A stretch of 64,000 nt of DNA from Lutraria lutraria (taxonomy: Eukaryota > Mollusca > Bivalvia > Venerida > Mactridae): assembly GCA_964023205.1 (NCBI GenBank), contig OZ026851.1, positions 13,619,637-13,683,636 of the forward strand, written 5' to 3'. This document shows, in pieces, positions 34,216 to 46,200 of the stretch; positions within the stretch are counted from its first letter, which is position 1, and each line of letters opens with the position of its first letter. The notes under the pieces are model-generated. The model was not told where the DNA came from. It saw nothing but the letters and a program-made list of their open reading frames with translations, and made no database searches. The position numbers and the translations under genes are program-made.

Positions 34216-37200
34216 GTTAGTAGATCTTCATCTTATTTAATTTTGGTTTTACTGCTACACCCTTGCACAAAGGAGACCTTTTGATGGTTTAGTGGTAACA
34301 CCCAGGTTGACTCACGGTCCCTAGACAACCAATTGAAAGGTCTCATAGGCAGCTCTGAAATGGCCATAACTATTGATTCGAATGGGCTGTTGAACAACAG
34401 ATTCCCATGAATCGAATAATGTCATCTTGCTGTTTTGTTTCTTTTACCAGTCTTTGAATGATTTTTTTGTGAAAGGTTGCCCGACTATATTCTCTCTAAA
34501 ACCAGGTTGTCCCCCAAAAGACTTAAAGAAGGGAAAAAATCCTTTCGGGCAGGGGGCAACCCACTAATTTGAAGACTGTTTACTTTTGGTGATACTTTTC
34601 AGTTCATGAGGTTCATAAATGTGTAATTTGTAAGATAAAAATGTAACTCACAAAATATCTCAAATCTCAAATTCATTATATATGTAATGAATCTTTTCAA
34701 ACTGGTTAAAACTGTAAAACAGTCACTTGCTTTGACCTGTAGGCAAGTGAGTTTAAATGGCAGTTCTAATACAATCAGTGACAAATGTTTTGATTACATG
34801 ATTGTATACAATTGAGGTTATGGAATGAATGTACTATTGTCCCGAGCCTGGTCATCTGAGATGTGGTTCTTCATAATGGTTGATGTACATTTTGTTGATT
34901 CTGATGATTTCTAGTGTAAGTGACTTGAAATAGAAAGCCCTTTAAGTTAGTTTTACATAGAATCTAAATTATCTAATTAATCATATCAGTGACTCAGTCA
35001 GCAGTAAGTCCTGAAACCATTTTAACATTCTGTTTATAAAACAATTGATGAGGAAATTTATGTATTGTAAAAAAAGCAGCTTAGGACTGTCATTGTAATA
35101 CATAATTATCAAAATGTGCAAAAATTTCCTGAAACATTGCTGAAATTTATCCACTAGGAATGTTTAACTTGATGTTTGATTAAGAGGCTAACCAAATTGT
35201 ATTAGTTACTGGTAACTAGCAGGGCTTTCTTCGACCCTTAAAATGGCATTTTGACTCTTGAAATTGGCAAAGTATAGCTTCTGACTCTTTAAGAATTTGT
35301 ACCTAAGAGTATATAGGAAGTTTTGTTGACTGTTCAAATCATTATCGGTTAGGGGTAACTTTTTACCTTCAACGTTTGATGCCTAGTGGACACCCTGAAC
35401 CAGAAACAAAATGACTGCAATTCTTGTACCAAACCCTAGTAGCCTACAGTAGGCTACTTGAACTCAGTAATTCAGATGAGTAAGCAGACAATCACTGGAG
35501 CTAGATTACTTAATTAATAATTACCAATATACAACACAATACCAGGATTGTCTTACCAAAATGTTATACAACCACTTTAACCAAATTTTAAAACTATCCT
35601 CAAATTCAACCCTTTTTAAATTCAAACATTATACAATGGGGCACTGAACGTTTGACATTTAGCAAATGTTTGGTTCTTATTTATTTGCACCAGTTGACAT
35701 TTAATAAATTTTCAAAGCTGTCATAATCTTATAAGTGTTAAAATAATTCACAGAAAATGACCGAAATCCGGATAGGGCCATAGTGATTTCGCCCCGCGCC
35801 TTTTTGACTACATGAAACAATACAAGATTTCATGTTACAAGGAGAATAAAACCTCACATAATTTTTTGGCTTTATGAGACGAAGTAGTAATTTAATGCTT
35901 CTTAGTGTAAATTGGTCAGAAAAAAATTAGCCTAGATTGTAACATGAAATCTCGCATTGTTTTTTCTCGGGCTAGTCAAAAAGGATGGGGCGAGATCGCC
36001 ATAGCCCTATCCGGATTCCGTAGAAAACAATGATGGTAGATGCTCTCTCTTTTGTTCAAGTCAACTAATCCAGTGTATGTGACTTTTGATTTTTAAATGA
36101 GTTAAAATCAAACAGGTTATTTTATATCTACAAGAAACCATGTAACATAAAATCATGAACATTACCACAGACAGAGAATCTAGTCAGATCGGGATGTCAT
36201 ATATAACAACTATATAAACTTAACATTACTAGTAGTTAAATTAAATTTTGATAAGAAACATTTATGTATTCAGAAAACTGTACTGTCACATATTATATTA
36301 TATGTTTATGATGCATGCAGTCTTCACGAAAAACTTTTTTGAGCACTGGACATTTGGTCCAGTGAAAATGCAAATATTACTGGACCGAATGAACTTTTAG
36401 TGGACCAAAATGAGAATACACAAAATTTTATATAATTTGGTTATATGTCATATTTTTTAGTGTGATTCAAATATTTCATTTTTTGTTCTGAAAAATGGTA
36501 AAATTATCACTGAAAAATTTACTGGACCGTTGGACCACTGACCTTTTCAAATTTACCGGACCGATGGCTAATTTGGTGGACTCGGTCCAAGGACTGGTGC
36601 TAAATTCGAAGACTGTGCATGGTGTATATTTCAATCTATCAAATGAGTCATCTAGGCATTTTTAAATGTATTTATAAATAGATCATAGTATCCTGTTCAT
36701 GTTAGTTCATAAATTATATTTGTTGTGACAGTAGCATTCATGATTGTGATAATTTAAGTTATCACTTGCTGTTCCTACCCACTCCCTTTATATTGAATGG
36801 ATGTGTTAGATACCTCGCTCTTTAGGTAAACTAAAACAACTTCCTTGAAATATAAGTTCCACATGATTTCAAGGAAAAAATTACCTGAAGTAAATTTTAT
36901 CTGTTAATTTTCTTATTGTACGAGTATATATAAATATATCAGATTAGATGTGTGTTTGATAATTTATATTTATATAAACACTACTGGTGCTGCAAAACAA
37001 ATAGCTTGTAAGCATCAGTAGTGTCTCTTTATCAATCATCTGTCTCTCTGTCCGTCCGCCAGTCCATCCGTCCATCTATTCAATTGTTTGACAAATTTAA
37101 TATCAGTAGTTAATTTTCAATCAATTTTCAATTAATCATTTGATTAATTGTAATACAATGTGTGTGACATGTATTTTGATGATCTTAGAAAAATGACAAA

Positions 37201-40200
37201 TATGATAAATTGTTTCGTGATTTTTCATCTTTATTGATGATCTTAGAAGAAATTCACTGATCTCTCAGTATTCAAATAATTTACCAGTGTATATTTGTGG
37301 CATGGAATATCCCATGTTTACATAGAATTTATGTTTGCTTACAAAACAGAAAACTTTATATTGATGAAAATCAGTGTTGAAACCAAGAACGCTTTTGCAC
37401 TATCTTTTAAGTATCATTTATCTACATACTGAAGGATATTTTATTCATGATTGTAAATATGGTAATTTGTTTCACACTCTCCATGCATTTGAATGAAAAC
37501 CCCAAAATTAAATGCAACCTTATTGTTAGTCATGCATTCTAGGGTTATAGTTTGCTATTTATGCCCCTTGCAGTATCAGTCTATTTATTGTTGTTTCACT
37601 AAAGGTAGACACCCTTGTTTGGGGGACTTGTTATTCCTTTTCAAGTTTATTTTTACTGAGTGATATTTATCTATGGTTTCCACGATAACTTAGATTAAAT
37701 TAGTGATATAACTGAGCTTAGAGACTGTATAACAGAGCTTAGAGGCTATATATAACTGAGCTTAGAGGCTATATATAACTGAGCTTAGAGACTTTATATA
37801 ACTGAGCTTGGGGACAATATGATATAAAACTGAACATAGAGACAGTCAACAGATTGAAGACTTTGACAACATTTGTCTGACAGATAACTTGACCTGTTGT
37901 GAGCAGTTGCTTGAGACTAGAAGTTGATAGTGAACATAATTTGGGTGTGCACCTTCAAATTATATGTAAAACGAAGTCAGCTTGAGTGTATAACTTCAAA
38001 ATTATATGTTAATGAAGTCACTCCTTGGTGTATTTATTGATTGTCACTGTGTACAATTATTGCTGTGTTAGCGAGTGATCTCATGATTTTGTTATGTAAT
38101 TTCTACAAGAATGAATAACTGAAAGAGAGTATATATGTGTTATGCAGTATACAAGGTTAATTTGTGTTGTTGAAATGTTAGGATTGTGATATATAATATC
38201 ATGAATATTGATATTCTAACATTATTTTGTCTTTTGATATTTATCTTCATCAATTAATTAAAGGCAGCTGAACAAAATATTTGGAAGTGTGTAACTCACT
38301 TGTTAATATCTAGAAGTTAATATCCCTCTACAATCAGATGGGGTTACTTCCCCAAAATACATACAGTACAACCTCTGTAGAGCAACACCCTGTGGGAGCT
38401 GCAAATATTGACCGTTGTTGCTCTACAGAGGGCACCTCTGGAGAGGTTGTACTGTATATAGTAAAAGTTATTCCCCCTGAATATAAACGGAGTTTTTCCC
38501 ACTAAACATAGTTGATTTACTAGAAGTTATAACCCTGCAATATTGTATGTACAGAAGGGGTTATATCCCCAAAATATAGTATCTATAATAGTAGAAGATA
38601 CTCCCCTCCGTCAATATAAATAGAAGTTAATTCCTGCTATATAAACAGAAGGGGTTACTCTCGCTACCTTGCATATATACAGCTAAGTTCTAGCCCCCCT
38701 CCCCTATATAAATAGAAGAAGTTACATTTCCCTTTTAATAAATTTAATGTTAAAGGAGAAGTGATCCTTTCTAAACACAATGTATTTATGTACCTCCTTA
38801 AAAATCTAATCCATCTGGTGTAAATGTAAGACATGTGCTTATAAGATGTGCTTTGTGTCAGTTTGTATGGGAGGGTGTATCTAGAATAAGATGGTCCACT
38901 GGCTTTGTATTATACTTGTTAGGTACTTGAATTTAGAAATTGTAAAAAAATGGATTTATCCTTTAATACAGTGTCATAACAATTGAACTGCAAGCTATGT
39001 GGGGACTGTTGCTATACAGTATACAAGGTGTTTTTTTATTTATAAATATAATATGCCATTTTCATCTCAAAAATCTAAATGACATACACAGATCTAATAT
39101 GGTCATGTTTTTGTTGGTGAACTCTAATTTACCTTGTTTCTCAGTAAAAAATTATTTGTCAAAGGGAGACTACTGTGATGGCTTTAATTTAGATATGGCT
39201 AAGGGAGACAATTCTATTTGACAGTAAATTAAAACTTTCTTCATGTATTGTATTATGGTTGACTTATGAAAAGAAAATATCTACTGTGGTTGTCCTACTG
39301 AAATGTTGAATTTTAGTTGAAGATTAAAGTGTATATTGTGGACTAATCATACATATATTGTCCAGTCCTGTAAAATGTCTTCATTTTTTAGCTCACCAGA
39401 GCACGAATGTGCTCAGGGTGAGCTTTTGTGATCGCCCTGCGTCCATCGTGCGTCGTTCGTCATGAAGTGGCGTCCATATTTACTTAAAACAACATCTCCT
39501 CCTACACCGCTATTCCGATTGCAACCAAACTTTGCTGAAATGATCCTTTGGTGGTCCCCTTTCAAAATTGTTCAAAAAATTAAATTTCATTAAAAACTCT
39601 GGTTGCCATGGCAACAAATAGAAAAAACTTTAAAAATCTTCTTGTCCAAAACCACAGGGCCTAGAGCTGAGATATTTGGTATGTAGCATTGTCTAATGGA
39701 ACTCTACAGTGTTTGTTCAAATTATTCCCCTGGGGTCAAAATTGGCTCCGCCCGGGGGTAACTTGATTTTACATAGACTTATATAGGAAATTAAAAAAAT
39801 CTTCTTGTCAAAAACTACAATGCCTAGAGCTTTGATATTTAGTGTGTAGCATAGTCTAGTGGACCTCTACCAAGTCTGTTCAAATTATTGCCCTAGGGTC
39901 AAAATTGGCCCCGCCCCGGGGGTCACTTGATTTATATAGACTTATATAGGAAAATTTAAAAAATCTTCTTCTCCGAAACCGCAAGGCCTAGAGCTTAGAT
40001 ATTTTGTATGTGGCATTGTTTAGTGGACCTCTACCAAGTTTGTTCAAATTATGGCCCCGGGGTCAAAATTGGCCCTGCCCTGGGGTTTATTCTATTTTAT
40101 ATAGGAAAATTTGAAAAATCTTCTTCTCCGAAACCACAAGGCCTAGAGCTAAGATATTTGGCATATAGCATTGTCTAGTGGACCTCTACCAAGTTTGTTC

Positions 40201-43200
40201 AAATTATTGCCCTAGGGTCAAAATTGGCCCCGCGCTGGGGGTCACTTGATTTATATAGACTTATATAGGAAAATTTAAAAAATCTTCTTCTCCGAAACTG
40301 CAAGGCCTAGAGCTTAGATATTTTGTATGTGGCATTGTTTAGTGGACCTCTACCAAGTTTGTTCAAATTATGGCCCCGGGGTCAAAATTGGCCCTGCCCT
40401 GGGGTTTATTCTATTTTATATAGGAAAATTTGAAAAATCTTCTTCTCCGAAACCACAAGGCCTAGAGCTAAGATATTTTGCATATAGCATTGTCTAGTGG
40501 ACCTCTACCAAGTTTGTTCAAATTATTGCCCTAGGGTCAAAATTGGCCCCGCCCCGGGGGTCACTTGATTTATATAGACTTATATAGGAAAATTTAAAAA
40601 ATCTTCTTCTCCAAACCTGCAAGGCCTAGAGCTTAGATATTTTGTATGTGGCATTGTCTAGTGGACCTCTACCAAGTTTGTTCAAATTATGGCCCCGGGG
40701 TCAAAATTGGCCCTGCCCTGGGGTTTATTCTATTTTATATAGGAAAATTTGAAAAATCTTCTTCTCCGAAACCACAAGGCCTAGAGCTAAGATATTTGGT
40801 ATGTAGCATTGTCTAGTGGACCTCTACTAAGTTTGTTCAAATTATTGCCCTAGGGTCAAAATTGGCCCCGCCCCAGGGGTCACTTGATTTATATAGACTT
40901 ATATAGGAAAATTTAAAAAATCTTCTTCTCCGAAACTGCAAGGCCTAGAGCTTAGATATTTTGTATGTGGCATTGTCTAGTGGACCTCTACCAAGTTTGT
41001 TCAAATTATGGCCCCGGGGTCAAAATTGGCCCTGCCCTGGGGTTTATTCTATTTTATATAGGAAAATTTGTTCATATAATGATAAAAAACGGCCCAGATG
41101 GGTCACTTGATCTTACTTGGACTCGTATAGTAAACTTCAACAATGTTCATCTCCAAATGACCTTTTCTCCTGGTGAGCATTTACAGGGCCATCATGGCCC
41201 TCTTGTTTCTAGTTCTCAGCTTCCGTTACATTGTCTGTCCCATACAATGGTATTTATTGCATAATGCATACTTATTGGGTGAAAAGGCCACCATATACAT
41301 CTGAATTTATTTGGAAAAATGACTTTAAACCCAAATAAATAAATAAACATAATAACTTGCATTAACTTCATCAGCACATAGCCCTACCGGTTAGCTCAGT
41401 GGTTAGAGCATTGGTCTACTGATCAAGAGCTTGAACCCTGGTGGAGGCAAATTTAATTGAAGATATTACAACCTATGTTAAATTGTCCCCTACCTCTGAA
41501 TTATGTGGGGTAGCTTGGCAGTAGCTTGCGGATAGAATGTGGTTAGTACTGGTTAAGGCCAAATTGATATCAAGGTAAGCTGGTTAGGATAAAAGTTACT
41601 GCCCGCCACAATACAACTGAAATAATGTTGAAAATGGCATTAAATCTTATGAAACAAACAAATCATCTGCAAATACATGGAAAAACTGTGATTTTTTTCT
41701 TTTGGAAAAAATCATTGAAAGAAAGTTAAAAATCTATCTAAATTTCGAGATTTGTAGCATTCTACATGTCAGCGTAAATTTCAACATTCAGGAAATCTCA
41801 TTACATTATATGGATTAAATTGTAATTAACTTTAAGAGTTATCAGTGATTGCATTATTAAAGTGAAATACTTGAATATTATCCAATGTATTTTATGTATA
41901 TTCTCTAACAAAAGCACCTTCTCTAATTATTAGGATATGGACATTTACCCCCTGTACCCCCCTAGTAGAAAAGGTGTGTAGGACATTTGCCCCCCCCCCC
42001 CTGTCCTCCCCTAGTAGAAAAGGTGTGTAGGACATTGCCCCCCCCCCCCCCTTTGTACCCCCTCCCAAAAGTAGAAAAGGTGTGTAGGACATCCCCCCCT
42101 TTGTACCCCCTCCTCAAAGTAGAAAAGGTGTGTAGGACATCCCCCCCTTTGACCCCCTTCCCAAAGTAGAAAAGGTGTGTAGGACATCCCCCCCTTTGTA
42201 CCCCCTCCTCAAAGTAGAAAAGGTGTGTATGACATCCCCCCCTTTGTACCCCCTCCTCAAAGTAGAAAAGGTGTGTAGGACATCCCCCCCTTTGACCCCC
42301 TCCCCAAAGTAGAAAAGGTGTGTAGGACATCCCCCCCTTTGTACCCCCTCCTCAAAGTAGAAAAGGTGTGTAGGACATTCCCTCCCCTTTGTCCCCCCCC
42401 CCCCCCCTAGTAGAAAAGGTGTGTAGGACATCCCCCCCCCCCCCTTTGTACCCCCTCCCCCAAAGTAGAAAAGGTGTGTAGGACATTCCCCCCCTTTGTA
42501 CCCCCTCCTCAAAGTAGAAAAGGTGTGTAGGACATTCCCCCCCCCCCCAAATGCTTAGTTTTCAAGTGAAAATTTGTCCCTCATAACACATACATAACAA
42601 GAAATTAGTACAAATTTCATTGAAATGATTATTATGAAATAAAAAGCAATTGATAATTCATGTATGTTTTTTGGGGAGGGAGCAAATGTAAGCTATTGTA
42701 TAAAAGTATTATGAATGTACTGGTATACATGAAACCAAAGACCTATACATACATATAGTATGTATAGGTCTTTGATGAAACCATGTATTAATGTTTGTAT
42801 ATATGTTCATCTAGAAATTACCAAAAGTCAATAGGATCTATAAAAACTTAAATCTCTATATAGATAGATAAGCTTATAATGTTTGTTAAGTATGAAGTTT
42901 TTGTTATAGACATTCTTGCTAAATGAATGCACATGATATACTTAATGGTAGTTAGCTATGATGGACTGCCTGATGGTTGTTTTTTTCTGAGTGTAGGAAG
43001 ATTCGCTGAAATGTTTGTTGTTACATAATTTGACTGTGATTGATAAGTGAGTGCTTGCTTGTGATTTCAATTGAGGCTTAAAGGATATGAATGGATCTTT
43101 AAAGTGATATTTTGGAAAGCAAGACAAGTTTAGTGTAAAATAAGGATTTACTTTTGTGTGGTAAAGTTTTCTGTTTATAGTGGACCAGATCAGTTTTATT

Positions 43201-46200
43201 GATGTTTCTAAGGTAGAAATCTTTTACCTTTGAAAATATTATTTATGGTAAACATTTGGTATACATTTCAAACATGTACCTTAACATTGGTCAGCTGCCC
43301 TAAAAACAGTCAGTAGGATAACGCTCTTAACTATTTTGGGAATATGACCCATACCCTTGGGATTGGGAATTTTCGCAGTGTTTTAATCAAAATTGGGAAA
43401 AAATGTATAACTACAATTTTACAATATTCATCTTATTCTTCTTATTCTCCCATAGAACAGTAGTAGAAAAAGGTATTTACTACCAATAGTGATGTTAATA
43501 TATTCATATAATTAATAAATTAAAAAAAAATATTTTTGGGGGATTGGGAATTTTTGTCTGTGATTTGGGAAAAAAAGATTATTTTCAGTTTGGAATATGA
43601 CCGAATTTCGGCTATAAAATCGCCCAAGAAAATCCCTGCTGTTTACATGTATTTACAAACAAAACGTTGCAAGATTTTTAAGTTCAAAAATGCTCCCTGA
43701 GCTTGGACATATCAATGTTCAGGGTTGACAATATATCTGTCCTAAATGAGCTATGATTTCTGAGCAAAATAAAAGTTATTTGATAAAATTATCTCAAGAA
43801 ATGGCAAAGTTATGGTCAGTTTAATCTGCTCTGAAGGATTTACTTTAATACAAACTTAGTATGGAAACAATGTGGTAGTCGACCTCTTGTTTGGCAAAAA
43901 TGGTCAGCCGCTTACGATTTTCCGAATTTTTCATTTGGCTCTGAATGAGACCCCTGAATGTTTTCTTTCATCTTCAGAGGAAATGTGGTGGGCCCTTAGA
44001 AAGGGGAAGTATTGCATCTTGAGGGAAATGGGGAAACATTAAAATGACAATGTATACATATCTTCCTAACATTTAATTATCAATAGATTATAACCTGGAT
44101 GGTTACAGACAACCTACCGTATTCCCCCGTTTAAACGCCCCCCCCCCCCCCCCCCTAATAAACGCCCCCACCCTTTTTTGCCAAAAAAAGTCGTAAGGAC
44201 TTACCAGCTTTAAGTGTCTGACGTAAAATCCGTTTTTATTAAAGATAAAACACAATTAAATCCATTTTGAATAATTGTATTAATCCAAATTAACATGTGA
44301 ACAATAACTAAAACCTAGCAAAACCGCGTGATAAACAATCTTAGTTCTATCACTTTCGTACAGTAGATCTATGGACCATTCGTAATGTTTATTAATTAGT
44401 TTTATTCGGCGATGTTTCGACTTTATCCTTACGATACCTAAGGCGAAAGTAGGTTTTCTGAAAATGATTACTTAGGTCATCTGGTCGATCTAAAACTACA
44501 ACGAGCATTTTCATTAATCCGTTATTTACGTGCTTATTTGTACAGATCAACATAAACAAGCACTAACTGCGAAAAATAAGGGTAAGACCAAGTGCAATAT
44601 ATGCCTCGCGGCAATCATATTTGTTAGAGGTGCGAAGTTGGCGATTCGAATCGCAATCAGGATTAACAATCATATCTGACACGCGACTTCCACAATTGAT
44701 TTTTGAATGACTTAACGCCATCCACAAAATGTCCGAGGACATTATATAAACCAGTCTATTAAACTATTCCGGAGGTTAATATTGCAATTTATACACTTTC
44801 GCCACTCGTATAAAAATCCATCTGGGATTACTATTATTTAGAATCATATTAGTAGTCCTTTTTTGCTTACTTGAGCATTGTTTACAGTTATTTTCACAAC
44901 TTGAGGATTTCCCTGACATAGCTGGTGAGAAAAAAGAAGAAAATACTGAGTATATTTTACCAAAAAATCAATACAATTAATTATTTCCAGTAACAGAGTG
45001 TCGTCATGCTTGTCTTTGCTACTGTTTGAAAACTGTACAGCTATAGGACATTAATTTTGTACTGTACCTGTGCCGGTTATCTTTTTTTAAAAAGATATTT
45101 CTTGTTTGTACTAAATCTTTTTCCATTTAACTGATTTTTGTTTCTTCTTCAGAGAGTTCAAAGGTCAATGTAAAGAAGAAAGACGACAGTGATCCTACGT
45201 ACAGTACAGTGGATAAAACCAAGACGAAATCAGTGCCGTCTTCTGGACCTGAAAATGTTCCCTCAAAAACAGTGCCAGGTGAGACCCTCATTATATAAAT
45301 ATCACATCCCACATAGGGTGATAGAACGTAATGTTCACCCGAGACAAGTAATGTCGACCGAGGCGTTAGCCGAGGTTGACATTACTTTGTCAAGGGTGAA
45401 CATTACGTTCTATCACCCTATGTGGGATGTGATATTTATTTTATTATACCGAACAAAACAATATTAACAAACATGTTAACAAATATAACGAAAACTATAA
45501 TAGAAATTGAAACGAAGCTTCTTTCTGACACCATAGTTACTTTTGCTGTCAAAATGTCTACTGCAAAACCGGATGTCAAAATAAAATTATATTCTACTAA
45601 GTGCCTAAAGTGTCTAGACAAGGATAGTATTCGATACGACAGAGACAGAATAAAACCTGACACCCGGTAATATCGCGCGAGTGCGTGAGGGCAGTTTCGT
45701 TATGGCAAGCGGGCCGAAATGTAATGTCAGAGGGTAACATTACGGATTGTCACCCTCTGACGTCACATAAGACTATAGAGTAAATAAGTCACGTGAGGTA
45801 TAATAATAGCATAGATTGCATATTTAGAGTGGATCGAGGTGGATCAGTGGTCAAGTGGTAATGCTTTGGACTACTAAACAAAAGGTTGTGGGTTCGAATC
45901 TCGGGTCCGACTTTCAATAGTTCAGAGACATTTTTTAGTTGTCCTAGTGTCCCAATCCCAACTACCGAGCCAAGTTCTGTGTTAAGAAAATCACAGGAAA
46001 AAGGTTGAGGCGTGTATCGGTGCTTTACACTGGGCACAATTAAGAACCAGGAAAAACTATTTGAAAAGAGTAGGGATATAAATGCCCGGTTCTTTTGTAT
46101 CTTCTCTCCCGTCTCTGGGGCGGCCCTGAAATGACCATAGCTGTTGAAAACAGAATGGGCCATTAAACAAAAGATAAAAGAAGATATTGACTTAAATTTA

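Larger units (their letters stand above)
34216..45152 (+). other. Intron 1 of the SOCS6/7-like gene (10.9 kb), repeat-rich
   Basis: No coding exon is recognised between donor 34216 and acceptor 45152. It holds a SINE, at least seven MITE-like elements, a Helentron/pearl-like element (39385-41212), a C-rich minisatellite (41950-42548) and several degenerate tandem repeats, each listed separately. The stretch 38290-38750 is a decayed repeat of 'agaagttattcccc'-type units about 40 bp long. Stretches without a named element are AT-rich and featureless to me. Confidence 0.7.

Noticed and set aside
39385..41212. A centromeric or plain satellite array
   Set aside because: The tandem units are bounded by subterminal inverted repeats and a 3' hairpin, so the array belongs to a mobile element.
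41389..41470. A tRNA gene
   Set aside because: A and B boxes are present but the acceptor and anticodon stems do not pair properly and a SINE body follows.
41892..42512. Long overlapping frames across the C-rich array (repeated SYTPFLL / PTHLFYF peptides)
   Set aside because: They arise because the ~48-bp unit is a multiple of three and lacks stops. There is no start context or domain, and the repeats vary in C-run length, which would shift frame.
45826..45910. A tRNA gene
   Set aside because: Same reason: tRNA-like promoter, poor cloverleaf, and repeated family members with a shared non-tRNA tail.
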